From: Cyanobacterium sp. uoEpiScrs1
Lineage (GTDB): Bacteria; Cyanobacteriota; Cyanobacteriia; Cyanobacteriales; Microcystaceae
Assembly: GCF_947331815.1 (NCBI RefSeq)
Contig: NZ_OX373462.1
Coordinates: 248,001 to 312,000 of the forward strand
Direction: 5' to 3'
DNA: 64,000 nucleotides
Part shown: in pieces, positions 1 to 9,936 of the stretch
Position numbering within the stretch: the stretch's first letter is position 1
Layout of the letters: each line of letters opens with the position of its first letter
Program-made: the position numbers and the translations under genes
Notes under the pieces: generated by a model
Told to the model about the DNA's origin: nothing
Database searches by the model: none
The model's input: the letters and a program-made list of their open reading frames with translations, nothing else

Positions 1-398
1 ATCGCTATACTGAACTTCTACAAGAAAAACCTATTGACTTGTGTTGTTTAGGAGTTGGAACTAATGGACATTTAGCTTTTAATGAACCCGCTGTTGCTAA
101 ATTTGATGATGCTTATTGGGTTAAATTAGTTCGCCTAGAAAAAGAAACCCGTCAAGTACAAGTTGATCAGGGACATTTTTCTCACCTGAATGAAGTTCCT
201 AGATATGCCATCACTCTAACTATTCCTATGATTTTATCATCTCGTAAAATTATTTGTCTTGCACTTGGAAAAAATAAAGCAAAAATTGTTAAAACGATGC
301 TTAGAAAGCATATCGAAACCCACTGCCCTGCTTCAATTTTACGCAAACACTCTGATGCAGATTTATTTTTGGATAAAAATTCAGCTTATTTACTATAA
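1..398 (+). CDS. nagB: glucosamine-6-phosphate deaminase, C-terminal part (cut by window edge)
   Basis: The reading frame is open from base 3 to the stop at 396-398, so the gene starts before the window. The family converts glucosamine-6-phosphate to fructose-6-phosphate and ammonia in the cytoplasm. The visible part contains the family signature LGVGTNGHLAFNEP, holding the catalytic His and the Asn-Glu-Pro loop, followed by a conserved VPRYAITLTIPMILSS-type segment. Where E. coli NagB has Asp before Gly-His, this protein has Asn; I believe this also occurs in Bacillus-type enzymes. The related 6-phosphogluconolactonases lack the AFNEP ending, which argues for NagB. It is followed by a hairpin shared with the convergent GerMN gene. 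Confidence 0.85.
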   Translation, partial: RYTELLQEKPIDLCCLGVGTNGHLAFNEPAVAKFDDAYWVKLVRLEKETRQVQVDQGHFSHLNEVPRYAITLTIPMILSSRKIICLALGKNKAKIVKTMLRKHIETHCPASILRKHSDADLFLDKNSAYLL

Positions 399-402
399 AA
401 AA

Positions 403-443
403 ATAGTTATGATCCTTTAAATAGTTCTGATAATCATAACTAT
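403..443. terminator. bidirectional hairpin between convergent genes
   Basis: Arms 403-413 and 433-443 are a perfect 11-bp inverted repeat with a 19-base loop. It lies between the nagB stop (398) and the stop of the GerMN gene on the other strand, and the right arm overlaps that stop codon. An A-run lies before it and T-rich sequence inside it, so it could end transcripts from both sides. Confidence 0.5.
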
Positions 444-1051
444 AACTCAAAGTTTTCATTAAACCATTGACGGGTTATCGGCTGTTCAATTTCTAACCCT
501 TCTTCTCCTAAAATTTCTAAAGGTTGTCCATCTATTGTTACCCAAACCTTGGTGTTAGGATCAAGACTAGTGGATGTATAAAGAATTTGAGCTAAACGAC
601 CTGTCATAGATGCGCTACCCCCTCCTGTAGTAAATTTCTGAGATAGATCAATTTTTACTCCTTCACTGTCTACAATAAGATTTAATAGTTCAGTTCCTTG
701 AGGAATTGTGGTAATTTGCCCAGGTTCTGTAGAACCTGCTAGCAAACTTTCTAGAGCAGTTTGTAATATTTCTTTATTGTCAGTTGATTCATCGACAATT
801 ACTGGTCTTGCTAACAATTCAAAATGGTCACCTGTGTCATTTAACCAGTAAACTCGTCCCAGCTCTATTTTAATCTGGTCTCCAATTGTTGGACTTTCGG
901 TAGAAATTTTAGTTAGGTCGTTAGATGTTTTTAAAGTGTTGAGTGACCACCAAGTTGCTACGCTTCCTGTCGCTAAAATAGCGACTATAATTCCACCAAT
1001 AAATCCAATAGATAAACGATTTTTTTCATGATTATTATGGCGATTATCCAT
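440..1051 (-). CDS. GerMN domain protein, membrane-anchored
   Basis: 203 residues. A positively charged start is followed by one membrane segment at about residues 14-36 (GFIGGIIVAILATGSVATWW), then a GerMN domain at about 65-185 with the typical pattern of a variable strand, EILQTALESLLAGSTEPG, and a serine-rich helix. GerMN domains occur in spore-germination proteins and in cyanobacterial envelope lipoproteins of unknown role; here it probably faces the periplasm. There is no lipobox cysteine, so it is anchored by the helix. The ATG at 1051 is preceded by a good AGGAG ribosome site. It shares strand with the DUF2993 gene upstream (77 bases), possibly one transcript. Confidence 0.75.
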   Translation of the reverse strand: MDNRHNNHEKNRLSIGFIGGIIVAILATGSVATWWSLNTLKTSNDLTKISTESPTIGDQIKIELGRVYWLNDTGDHFELLARPVIVDESTDNKEILQTALESLLAGSTEPGQITTIPQGTELLNLIVDSEGVKIDLSQKFTTGGGSASMTGRLAQILYTSTSLDPNTKVWVTIDGQPLEILGEEGLEIEQPITRQWFNENFEL

Positions 1052-1128
1052 AGTTATCTCCTGTTATGATTTTCAATCAAGGTTTGTGGTATTTGGTAAT
1101 CAGGTTACTATTTTTTAGATTCTCCCTT

Positions 1129-1917
1129 TTATTTTAAGGGTTCTAATCGGATAAAAGAGACAAGAGCGAGACTTTCCTCATCTATTTTTAATTTTAGTAG
1201 TCTAGTAATAATACCTTGTCTTTCTAGGATACCTAAATCAAATTGCTGAAAACGACTTAAAAATTTTTTTGATAGAGTTCTGCCATTTAATTCACCCCTT
1301 GGTTCAAGAACTTGGATTGATCGTCCATCTTTAATTTTAAATCCTGCCTCCAAACTTAGTGCTATAGTTTCATCTGTAGTTTTCTCATCAAATCTTTTTA
1401 ATTGCTGTAACTTTACTTTGATTCCTAAACGATTTTTAGGTTTAAATCCAATACAAATATTTAATATCCTAAATTTGGGAACCTGTTCAGGAACTATATT
1501 ATTAATAGTTTTTTGTAGTGTTTGTCTGATTTCGTCTGATTGTAGCGCTTGATTAATATCTCTTTCTTTAAGAATCAAACGTAATCCACCTTGTAATGGT
1601 TTGCGTAAAGACTTTCTAATTTCTTTAATATCTTTAGTTTGTAGATTATTAGTGTCAATATCGACGGAGTCTGTTTCTAATTCAAGAACTTCTATCCTAA
1701 AATTTTTAATGGGCTTTATTCCACGACTAGCAATACGAACTCTATCAATTTTTCCTTGAATTGATTGATAATTAGGAGTGTTATCTATTCGAACTGCTAA
1801 TTCTTCAACATCATTGATTTGAGAACGAATGGCATCAGCTACAATTGTATCAACTAATAAACCGATAGGAGAAATAACTACTAAAATACTTGATAAAAAT
1901 AATGTAAAAAATTCCAT
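1129..1917 (-). CDS. DUF2993 family protein (LmeA-like, putative lipid-binding)
   Basis: 262 residues with a hydrophobic N-terminus (about residues 4-24) that could be an uncleaved signal or anchor, then a domain of alternating strands and amphipathic helices typical of the cyanobacterial DUF2993 family. The family includes mycobacterial LmeA, a periplasmic phospholipid binder; function in cyanobacteria is not established. Visible features are the LVDTIVADAIRSQ start of the domain and a repeated I-R-x-R pattern around lipid-binding strands. No clear ribosome site is visible before the ATG at 1917. It lies upstream of the GerMN gene on the same strand, and both are predicted envelope proteins. 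The family call is by pattern recognition. Confidence 0.65.
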   Translation of the reverse strand: MEFFTLFLSSILVVISPIGLLVDTIVADAIRSQINDVEELAVRIDNTPNYQSIQGKIDRVRIASRGIKPIKNFRIEVLELETDSVDIDTNNLQTKDIKEIRKSLRKPLQGGLRLILKERDINQALQSDEIRQTLQKTINNIVPEQVPKFRILNICIGFKPKNRLGIKVKLQQLKRFDEKTTDETIALSLEAGFKIKDGRSIQVLEPRGELNGRTLSKKFLSRFQQFDLGILERQGIITRLLKLKIDEESLALVSFIRLEPLK

Positions 1918-2841
1918 GTTTTTATGGTTAATTTTTATGGATAATTAATTAATTTTTAGGATTTACAATTTATGACAGTAAAACTATCAATTATTCACAT
2001 TATATAATTGAATACTTCTTTTTAAAGAGAGAAAAATAGTACATACTTTCTCAGTTAATATCATAGAGTAAACTCTAGTATAAGTATTGTTCTTATAAAG
2101 AATACAGTATATAGAACATGAAGTAATTATAATTTTAAGTAGTCAAAAATTTAAGCAATTAAAGCTTTTTTAAGCTGACTATGATTTAATTTCAAGCGAT
2201 AGAAGTTAAAAGTATATTTTTTGTAAAGTTTGAATGCCCCTAAAAAATTTATTTTTGCATATTGTATAAGAAACGCTAATATGTGGCAAAAAAATTCATT
2301 ATATTGACTGTAACTTTATGATACTAGAGTATTTATTAAAATGTAAAAAAATACTTTATTTAATACAAAGTATTACACATAGAAGTCATTAAAATACAAT
2401 TAGTATAATTATAACGAAAAACAATTGAATAATAAAAATGCGTATCTAATTATTTTTAAACTTTTACACAAATCATAATTAAGTCACGTTGACATAAGAT
2501 AAGTACAGTAGTGAAATTATATTTTATTTACAATAATAATTATTTAAAAAACTTCTACGTTAGACTAAAAAAAACAAACTAATTATCTAAAAAATAAATA
2601 TAGAAATTAGATATCTACCCTTTCTTGAATTACAAGTTTTCAAAAATAAGTTAGAATACGTATTTATTTCTGTTGTTAATTTTAGCAAAAGTCATTATTA
2701 ATACAGTATGTGTTTACTTTTTATTTATAAAAGCTGATTTAAATAACAACTGATAATTTATTTAATATGTGTTGATAGTTTATTGCTTTATAATAATTGA
2801 TATCACATTATCATAAATTTTGGAATTTAAGTGCAGCCCCA
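1918..2841. other. long AT-rich spacer, no gene seen
   Basis: Divergent spacer between the DUF2993 gene and hisS. The longest ATG-started frame I noticed (2319-2393, 24 codons) has no ribosome site and looks like noise. I see no tRNA, no repeat and no recognisable decayed gene. Confidence 0.6.
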
Positions 2842-4119
2842 ATGGGTATCATTCAAACAGCACCAGGAACACGAGATGTCTTACCAGCAGAAGTTGGATA
2901 CTGGCAATATGTAGAAACCGTTACCAAGGAAATTCTTGGTAGAGCAATGTATCAAGAAATTCGCGCCCCTATTTTTGAACAGACATCGTTGTTTGAAAGA
3001 GGTATAGGAGAAGCTACTGATGTAGTGGGTAAGGAAATGTATACCTTCAAAGATAGGGGAAATCGTTTCTTAACTTTACGCCCAGAAGGGACGGCTGGTG
3101 TGGTTCGTGCTTTTTTACAAAATAATCTCTGTACCATAGGAGGGATACAAAAATTATGGTACAAAGGCCCAATGTTTCGCTATGAGCGTCCTCAAGCTGG
3201 CCGTCAACGGCAATTTAATCAAATCGGACTAGAATTATTCGGTAGTGGTGAGCCCAGGGCAGATGTGGAGGTAATTGCCTTAGCAACAGATATTCTCAAA
3301 ACACTAGGGCTACAAAATTTAAAATTAGATCTTAATTCTGTTGGTAATCGCAATGATAGACAAAATTATCGAGAAGCATTGATTAACTATTTTCTTCCCT
3401 ACAAAGACGAGTTGGATTCTGATTCTAGAGATCGTCTAGAAAGAAATCCTTTACGTATTTTAGATAGTAAAAATGAACGGACAAAAGAGATCAATCAAAA
3501 TGCCCCCAACATTATTGAGTATTTGGGAGATGAATCTCGAAAACATTTTGACCAAGTTCAACAACTATTAACAGACTTAAATATTAATTATCTACTAAAT
3601 CCTTGTCTTGTCAGGGGTTTAGATTACTATACTCATACAGCCTTTGAAATTCAATCGGAGGATCTGGGTGCACAAGCAACAGTTTGCGGGGGAGGTCGCT
3701 ATGATAATTTAGTTGCTGAGTTAGGGGGACCTAATATTCCGGCTATCGGATGGGCGATTGGAATGGAACGCCTAATAATTCTATTAAAAAAAATTAAAGA
3801 CATCCCAAGTACCTCCCCTGATTTCTATATCGTGTCTAAAGGCAAAAAATCCGAGGGTCAGGCTCTGATTATAGCCCAAAAGTTACGTAGGGAAGGATTA
3901 ACCATAGAACTAGATCTTAGTGGCAGTGCTTTTGGGAAACAATTCAAGCGGGCTGATCGCAGTGGAGCGATCGCCTGTCTTATCTTAGGGGATATAGAAG
4001 CTGAAACTCAAACTGTTCAATTAAAATGGTTGGCTAGCAAGAAACAGATACTTTTGACCCAAGAGAAATTGATGAGTCAAGTTGGAGAACTTAAAGAACA
4101 GTTAGCCAGACACGTATAA
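2842..4119 (+). CDS. hisS: histidyl-tRNA synthetase
   Basis: 425 residues from the ATG at 2842, which begins MGIIQTAPGTRDVLP, the normal start of class II HisRS; the frame extends to a TTG at 2797 but those extra residues are not family-like. It charges tRNA-His. Class II motif 2 is visible as FRYERPQAGRQRQFNQ, the histidine-A signature as LVRGLDYYT, and motif 3 as AIGWAIGMERL. The C-terminal anticodon-binding domain covers roughly the last 95 residues (FYIVSKGKKSEGQALIIAQ). Length and all core motifs are normal. A HIP1 octamer lies at 3967-3974. The gene stands alone, with a long spacer before it and a broken gene after it. Confidence 0.95.
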   Translation: MGIIQTAPGTRDVLPAEVGYWQYVETVTKEILGRAMYQEIRAPIFEQTSLFERGIGEATDVVGKEMYTFKDRGNRFLTLRPEGTAGVVRAFLQNNLCTIGGIQKLWYKGPMFRYERPQAGRQRQFNQIGLELFGSGEPRADVEVIALATDILKTLGLQNLKLDLNSVGNRNDRQNYREALINYFLPYKDELDSDSRDRLERNPLRILDSKNERTKEINQNAPNIIEYLGDESRKHFDQVQQLLTDLNINYLLNPCLVRGLDYYTHTAFEIQSEDLGAQATVCGGGRYDNLVAELGGPNIPAIGWAIGMERLIILLKKIKDIPSTSPDFYIVSKGKKSEGQALIIAQKLRREGLTIELDLSGSAFGKQFKRADRSGAIACLILGDIEAETQTVQLKWLASKKQILLTQEKLMSQVGELKEQLARHV

Positions 4120-4162
4120 ACATACGGGCAATCATCTAGAATAAGTGGCAATGAAACCTTGA

Positions 4163-5307
4163 GAATTTCTAATTCAAAAAGAAGGCAGCCATCAATGGAT
4201 TTCCATTTCTACGTTAACCTTTAAGATTAAGCCAGGTGTTTGTCGTCTTCTTGCTAATTCCAATTACCTCAATCGTGATCTTGAGGTTCGCATCAGTCAT
4301 AAAAACCCAACTGTTGAGGACTCTGCACATAGTCCTCAACACTATTTTCGTCGTGTAAATCCACAAGGCTTGGTGATGATTTTTGCATTTAGAGAATTAA
4401 ATGCTGTAATTTTCGAAATCCGCTGTCGTAGTGATATTATGTCGGAATTACTTGGTGAAACCTGGTAAAAACTCTAAAACTTTAGATTTCAAATACTGTA
4501 ACTAATAAAGATTCTTTTGATGCAAAATTAACCTGTTCTAGAAATCTTATTAACGATATTCCCATAGAAGAAGGAACTACAGGTTTAATTTCTATAGAAG
4601 GAGGAACCAAATGCTTACTTCAGTCTGATCGTAATAGTAAATTAGGAATTGATAATACTTACTCCATTAACGGCTATTCTGATAATATAGCCCAGTTATA
4701 TCCACATAAATCAAGAAAACTGGGACAGAAAAAAGTAGAGCCATTGATCAATAAATGTCAAATAAATTATAAACAAAATTATCCGAATTTTGTTGAACTA
4801 TCTCTATCAGATAAAATAATAGCACCGACCTTTCATCTCATGTTAGACCAAGATACGTTTCAGAGAAACCCAGATGAGTCTATTACTATTTCAGGAAAAA
4901 TAACAGTACAAAATCCTAGAAAAGGACTATCCTTAACGGCAAAACTCTGCTATCAACTAAGACACCCTTATAATGATGAGATAATTATTAAAATAGACTG
5001 TAGTCTAGTCGATGTAAACTTACCGTATACATTTAAACAAAGATTAGTTATCCCAAATAAGCTAGAAGATCTTCCATACCTATCAGGAGAAGTTTTACTA
5101 CATTCTATGATAGAAGCTACGACGACTCGCCATCCTTTTCAGATTTATAGTAATGAACACTATCTAGTTGATTATACTATCGAATTATTTAATATTGAAA
5201 ATAAATATTCTTATCAATTTAAATTCAAATTAGTAGAAAAAACAAAACCAAATTCTGTAGCGATTACATTACCAGTAACTACTAAATATAATCATAGCTT
5301 AATATAG
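4163..5307 (+). pseudogene. broken conserved cyanobacterial gene of unknown function
   Basis: Two reading frames appear to be parts of one former protein. The first (4163-4468) reads ...QKEGSHQWISISTLTFKIKPG... and ends ...RCRSDIMSELLGETW before a TAA at 4466-4468; its frame has no upstream start after a TGA at 4160-4162. The second, one frame over, is open from about 4485 through 4744 to 5307 and includes PTFHLMLDQDTFQRNPDES and a beta-rich C-terminal domain. Between them lie several stops. I recognise the style of a large cyanobacteria-specific protein, but know no function. The 5' end is also missing. A 3' fragment of 187 codons (TTG at 4744) could in principle still be translated, but nothing suggests it is. 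Confidence 0.65.
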
Positions 5308-5503
5308 ATAATTCATAGAAATAATTAAGTCTTTCTAGTTCTCTTTCTTAAATAGTACTTTACGAAAATTAATATATTAATTGCCTTATCTAAAACATTA
5401 TATAGGTATTCGTCGTAAAGACTCAGAGTGTGGAGTTTGCACTGTTTAGACTCAGCTTAATAGTTTGAAGATGACACTATCTATCATGGCAATCAAAAAT
5501 ACT

Positions 5504-5547
5504 GTTGACCTAGTCTTAAAATATTAATATTTTAAGACTAGGTCAAC
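5504..5547. repeat. perfect 44-bp palindrome
   Basis: Bases 5504-5525 are the exact reverse complement of 5526-5547 with no spacer (left arm starts GTTGACCTAGTCTTAAAAT). It lies just before tadA and after the broken gene, both on the plus strand. As RNA it would form one 20-bp hairpin. Terminator, RNA-processing site or relic of a mobile sequence are all possible. Confidence 0.9.
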
Positions 5548-5591
5548 ACTTGTTGTTCTTCATTTTTTTGTTTCTTGTTTTGTTAACTCAA

Positions 5592-6071
5592 TTGATAAAC
5601 CAAAATCTTTATCACACTCATCGTTATTGGATGGCAAAAGCACTTTTCTTTGGACAAAAAGGGGGAGAAATAGGAGAAATTCCCGTAGGGGCCGTCATTG
5701 TTGATGGTCAAGGAAATTTGATTGCTCAGACAGCTAATCGCAAAGAAACTAACCAGGATCCCACTGCTCATGCGGAAATTCTGGCCATCCGTACTGCTAC
5801 TCAAATATTGCATACTTGGAATTTAAAAGACTGTACCCTCTACGTTACTCTTGAACCCTGTCCCATGTGTACCGGGGCAATTATTCAATCTCGCTTAGGG
5901 TTACTCGTTTATGGATGTGACGATCCTAAGTCAGGAGCTATCCGCACAGTACTAAATTTACCTGACAGTTACTGTTCTAACCATCGTTTAGCCGTTATTT
6001 CGGGTATTTATGAAAATGAATGTCGTCAAGGTTTACAAAAATGGTTTGCTAAACGACGACAAAAAGTTTAA
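5592..6071 (+). CDS. tadA: tRNA-specific adenosine deaminase
   Basis: 159 residues from a TTG at 5592; this keeps the conserved HRYWM segment that opens TadA proteins. The frame goes back to a TTG at 5550 immediately after the palindrome, and an ATG lies at 5631 inside the domain, so the start is uncertain. The enzyme converts the wobble adenosine of tRNA-Arg(ACG) to inosine. Zinc and catalytic motifs are intact: HAE (proton-shuttling Glu) and PCPMC, with the usual SRLGLLVYGCDDPKSGA region after them. Length is normal. It has a long hairpin in front and a convergent unknown gene downstream. Confidence 0.9.
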   Translation: MINQNLYHTHRYWMAKALFFGQKGGEIGEIPVGAVIVDGQGNLIAQTANRKETNQDPTAHAEILAIRTATQILHTWNLKDCTLYVTLEPCPMCTGAIIQSRLGLLVYGCDDPKSGAIRTVLNLPDSYCSNHRLAVISGIYENECRQGLQKWFAKRRQKV

Positions 6072-6110
6072 AAGTCTAGCAGAAAATAACAAATTTACGA
6101 TTAACAATGA

Positions 6111-6467
6111 TTAACCCAACTTATTTATTTTTTTTAAAAGTAAATTAGTAATTAGTTTAGGAGTATTTTTATGCATCCAATAAAAGGCTATAAAGCGAAA
6201 TCCAGGTCTAGAAAATTTAGCAATTAGCTTCATAATATGGTTAACAGGACGAATAGAAAACTTCTTATTGATTAAGTTTGCTGACCCAACATCATAAAGA
6301 CAATCAATAATCATCTTAAAAGTTGCTTCTTCTCGTTCTATCAAATTCTCTATTAAAAGCAATATATTCCTCTTCTGTTCAGCTTCCAGTCGCTCAAATT
6401 CTGAGAGTTTAGGAAGATGTTTGGTTACTTTTATAGAATTCTGTCTATCCTGATGAGAGATTAACAT
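6111..6467 (-). CDS. conserved hypothetical protein, helical
   Basis: 118 residues, ATG at 6467. It resembles a small cyanobacterial family of unknown function with a LPKLSEFERLEAEQKR start, an LLLIENLIEREEATF helix and a basic C-terminal half (FRFIAFYWMHKNTPKLI). No catalytic motif, signal peptide or clear membrane helix is visible, and it looks all-helical. It lies 81 bases downstream of uppS on the same strand and may be co-transcribed. I cannot assign a function. Confidence 0.6.
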   Translation of the reverse strand: MLISHQDRQNSIKVTKHLPKLSEFERLEAEQKRNILLLIENLIEREEATFKMIIDCLYDVGSANLINKKFSIRPVNHIMKLIAKFSRPGFRFIAFYWMHKNTPKLITNLLLKKINKLG

Positions 6468-6548
6468 AAATAATTAAATAACGAACACCTTGCAGTTACT
6501 ATAAACTAGATGTAGTATTTTCACCGGAGATAATATTTTTTATTTAAA

Positions 6549-7298
6549 CTAAACTTTTCCAAATCGCCGTTCGCGTTGTTGATAGGCTAGTAAAGCTTTA
6601 TAAAATTCCTCTCGATTAAAATCCGGCCAGAGGGTTTGGGTGACGTAGATTTCAGCATAAGCTAATTGCCAAAGTAAAAAATTACTAATTCGCATCTCTC
6701 CACTGGTACGAATCAAAAGATCAGGATGAGTAATTCCTGAAGTATATAAATAGCGCTCAAATAAAGATTCATTAATTTCTTCTGGTGTTAAAAGACCTTT
6801 TTGGACTTGAATAGCAATCGTTTGACAAGCCTGGATAATCTCCTGACGGCCACCATAATTGGTGGCCACTGTAAATTGGATTCCTGTATTGTCCTGAGTA
6901 TCGTTCATAGAACGGTTTATTTCTAATTGTAATGAAGGAGGAAGAACCTCTAAATTGCCTACAAAAGAGATTCTAACGTTTTCTTCCATCATTTCTCGCA
7001 GTTCACGACGTAATACCCGTTCAAATAGAGTCATCAAAAATTTTACTTCTTCAAGAGGCCTTCCCCAATTCTCTGTAGAAAAAGCATAAGCGGTTAATGC
7101 AGGGATTCTCCAGTCACGACAACAACGAAGTAAATCTTTAAGGGTATCCACGCCTCGCTGGTGCCCCATCATACGAGGAAGACCACGAAGTTTAGCCCAG
7201 CGTCCATTACCATCCATTATTATCGCTACGTGTTTAGGAAGACGAATTTGATCGAGATCGGTCGGTAAATCCTTTGAGACAATGAGTTTAAGAGTCAT
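6549..7298 (-). CDS. uppS: isoprenyl transferase (undecaprenyl diphosphate synthase)
   Basis: 249 residues. The enzyme extends farnesyl diphosphate with isopentenyl units in cis to make the C55 carrier lipid for peptidoglycan and polysaccharide. The family signature [14 protein letters not shown] at about residues 23-36 holds the catalytic Asp; [14 protein letters not shown] and the C-terminal [22 protein letters not shown] signature are complete. In cyanobacteria lysA, cdaA and uppS often lie in this order on one strand; here the order is kept but a spacer of about 1.7 kb separates cdaA and uppS, so uppS probably has its own promoter. Confidence 0.93.
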   Translation of the reverse strand: MTLKLIVSKDLPTDLDQIRLPKHVAIIMDGNGRWAKLRGLPRMMGHQRGVDTLKDLLRCCRDWRIPALTAYAFSTENWGRPLEEVKFLMTLFERVLRRELREMMEENVRISFVGNLEVLPPSLQLEINRSMNDTQDNTGIQFTVATNYGGRQEIIQACQTIAIQVQKGLLTPEEINESLFERYLYTSGITHPDLLIRTSGEMRISNFLLWQLAYAEIYVTQTLWPDFNREEFYKALLAYQQRERRFGKV

Positions 7299-8981
7299 TT
7301 CTTAATTATCTAGCAATTTATTGTATGGGACTGATTCTACTTCCCCGTACTTTAGAAAACCTTTTAAAAGGTGTGTCTATGGTATTTATATGGAAGAAAT
7401 TATCTTTTATTATTAATCTGCTTTCTGCCATATTGTCGACTATTTTAGTCTAATCTAGTCTGTATATTTACTCTAATGGCAATAGGGATTACTTTAAATT
7501 AGCTCATAAGGTTTTTCCATAGTATGTTACCATAGCGGCTAAACATAATAGCTAAAATTTTTGACTAACAAATATTGTTTTGTTTGACTTGTCATGTAAT
7601 GACAAAAGTTTATATTTAAAGTTTTATTATTAATAATATTTTTGTTAAAAGTTAAAATAACTACGTGGATAGTATTATGGCAAATTTTACCAATAGCTAA
7701 AGCTATTTCATATTTATTTTTAATATTTAAACTAAACTAATTTACTATAGTAGTTATTTATTTTTAGATAAGATCTGAATATTTTTCTCAACTAGCATCA
7801 ATCTAACTCTAGATTTATATAAATAAAATATATATTGTGTCTGGATTTTTTTAGAACAGCATATTTTTATCATTTAATATTTTTTATTTCATATTTATGC
7901 CTTTGCCTTTGCCCTAAAAATATATCAGTTTTTAAAATGGATTTATTATGTTTTTAAGTAGGTTTATTTGTTAATCTTAATTTGAACCTCTATAGTTATT
8001 TTTTATATAATTTGTAAATTTAATTTTTTTATTGTTGTATATAAAAATAAAAGACTACTTTTATTGTGATTCATTATTTTTTGTACTTTACAATAATGTG
8101 CTTTTTAGGAAAAGTACTTTTAACATAATTTTATAAATAGTAAAAGTCAATAATATATTTAAACTTTATTTGTATATAAATTATTTCTTGTTATTATAAA
8201 TAGGTAAGTGTACATTTATAGTAAAATTTAGTCTGAAATAGCTAGAACCAAGCAAGTAAATATTAGTTGCTCATATAACAATAATTAATATTGTCAATAT
8301 TCAGGTTAAAAAAACTAGAATTAAATTTAATAAAATATATCCCTAGTTCTCTAAAGACCTTACTTTAAGAGAACTATAATAGCTTGTTATAAACAATTAT
8401 TCTGAGTATCAGAACTATGAAATAAAATCAGTTAATTGGTATTAACAGTAAAAAGTATATGGATTAAATTAAATAAATTATACAATAAGAATTTTAAGTG
8501 TAGTTTTAAATAACTTATTATTTATTCTAAATAAGAAACAGTATAGGCAGTAGTATACCACTAATGATACAGTAAATCAAAGCTAATTAAAAGAAATGCT
8601 TATACATTATACTTGGCAAGTAAATTAATTTTTAATTTACTTGTTTATTAACCTGACATTTTTTGTCCAATTTAAGATAGTTAGTTCTATACAACCATGA
8701 CAATAAAACTCCTCAGTTTATATAATTGGCACTATATGCTAGTATTTATTTACACTTATTATTTGACATTTTGTAAAGTTTTACTTTACTGAACTTTAGA
8801 TTCTAAAAACTTTGGTATCTAGATTTAGTCTTGTTTGGCAATAACATTAATAGTAGCGGACTATTAATAGCTTAAATAATTTATGTATAATAGTTTCAAA
8901 ACTTAAATATCAGGATTTTATTTTAAATTATAGACCCAGTGAAACTTGATTTTTGGATAATAATAATCTATCACTTAATTA
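7299..8981. other. 1.7-kb AT-rich spacer with several hairpins
   Basis: No gene seen on either strand. It contains hairpins at 8345-8376 (one bulge), 8617-8643 (11-bp arms, 5-base loop) and 8845-8867 (9-bp arms, AGCGG loop). The last two are candidates for ending cdaA transcripts on the minus strand. The spacer may be the remains of lost genes, but I could not recognise any. Confidence 0.55.
8845..8867 (-). terminator. hairpin downstream of cdaA
   Basis: Arms 8845-8853 and 8859-8867 (ATTAATAGT with its complement) around a 5-base loop, 115 bases after the cdaA stop. No long T-run follows on the minus strand, so terminator function is only possible. Confidence 0.3.
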
Positions 8982-9878
8982 TTACTTCCGATTTTTTTTA
9001 GATCTTGAAGAGACAAGCAAATTTCGGATTTGTGAACCGAGAGTACGACTGACCAGTCCTAAACCAGGTGCTACAGATTCTCGCTCGACAAGTAAAGAAA
9101 ATTTCTCTTCTAAAAGTTCTTTTAACTTACTACTAGTTAAAGGACGATTAAGTATTCCACCTTGGGCCAAAGAAATTGAGCCTGTTTCTTCAGAGACCAC
9201 AACACATAAACAATTACCGACCCGTTCCGTAATGCCCATTGCTGAGCGGTGTCGTGTTCCTAATTGTCGATTAGCAGTTCGTTCAGATAGGGGTAAAATC
9301 ACTCCTGCTGAAACAATACGTGACCCACGAATAAAAATGGCTCCATCGTGTAAAAGGGTTTTTGGCTGAAAAATTGTCTGAAGTAATTCTTTCGATACTT
9401 CACCGTTGAGGGAAACCCCTGGATTCACAAACACTCTTGTATCTACAGGAGCAATTGTTTCTAGCACGATTAATGCTCCTGTTCGATTTTGAGAGAGTTC
9501 TTTAACTGCATCAACAATTTCATCAACTACACTATCAGGCTTGGGAGTTGGACGTCGTCGTTGAAATAATTGCAGCATTTGTCCACGCCCCAATAATTCA
9601 AGAAATCGTCGGAATTCTCCCTGAAAAATTACTGCCATAGCAACGGCAGCCCCTAATACTAATTTATCCAGGACAACTTCGAGCAGCCTAAGTTGGAGCC
9701 TTTGGCTGATCACTTGCGCTAGCATCAAAATAATTAACCCTCGCACTATCCAGAGAGTACGACGTTCTCCAATAGCGAGAAGAATTAAATAGGTAAGTAG
9801 TAGCACCAATGCAATATCAATGCCATTGTGGATCAGCCCAGAGGGGATCCAGCGAGGGCCAGGAGTATCACCCGACAT
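8982..9878 (-). CDS. cdaA: diadenylate cyclase (CdaA type)
   Basis: 298 residues. It makes the messenger cyclic di-AMP from two ATP at the membrane. The N-terminus has about three membrane helices (residues 20-90), followed by a DisA_N domain with both required motifs: DGA at about 178-180 and RHR at about 209-211 in GTRHRSAMG. No CdaR-type (YbbR) regulator gene follows. It lies 58 bases after lysA on the same strand, the usual cyanobacterial pairing. In cyanobacteria c-di-AMP has been linked to osmotic balance and day-night control; its role here is inference. Many databases call this family DUF147. Confidence 0.9.
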   Translation of the reverse strand: MSGDTPGPRWIPSGLIHNGIDIALVLLLTYLILLAIGERRTLWIVRGLIILMLAQVISQRLQLRLLEVVLDKLVLGAAVAMAVIFQGEFRRFLELLGRGQMLQLFQRRRPTPKPDSVVDEIVDAVKELSQNRTGALIVLETIAPVDTRVFVNPGVSLNGEVSKELLQTIFQPKTLLHDGAIFIRGSRIVSAGVILPLSERTANRQLGTRHRSAMGITERVGNCLCVVVSEETGSISLAQGGILNRPLTSSKLKELLEEKFSLLVERESVAPGLGLVSRTLGSQIRNLLVSSRSKKNRK

Positions 9879-9936
9879 GATGGAGGATGGTAGAGATTAA
9901 GGATCAATCAAAATAACAAGCAATGAGGGACTTAAT

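Noticed and set aside
5405..5503. possible gene remnant before the palindrome
   Set aside because: One frame reads IRRKDSECGVCTV then stops; too short to identify.
8953..9369. 138-codon plus-strand frame
   Set aside because: It lies entirely opposite cdaA, whose domain motifs are intact; it is an antisense shadow.
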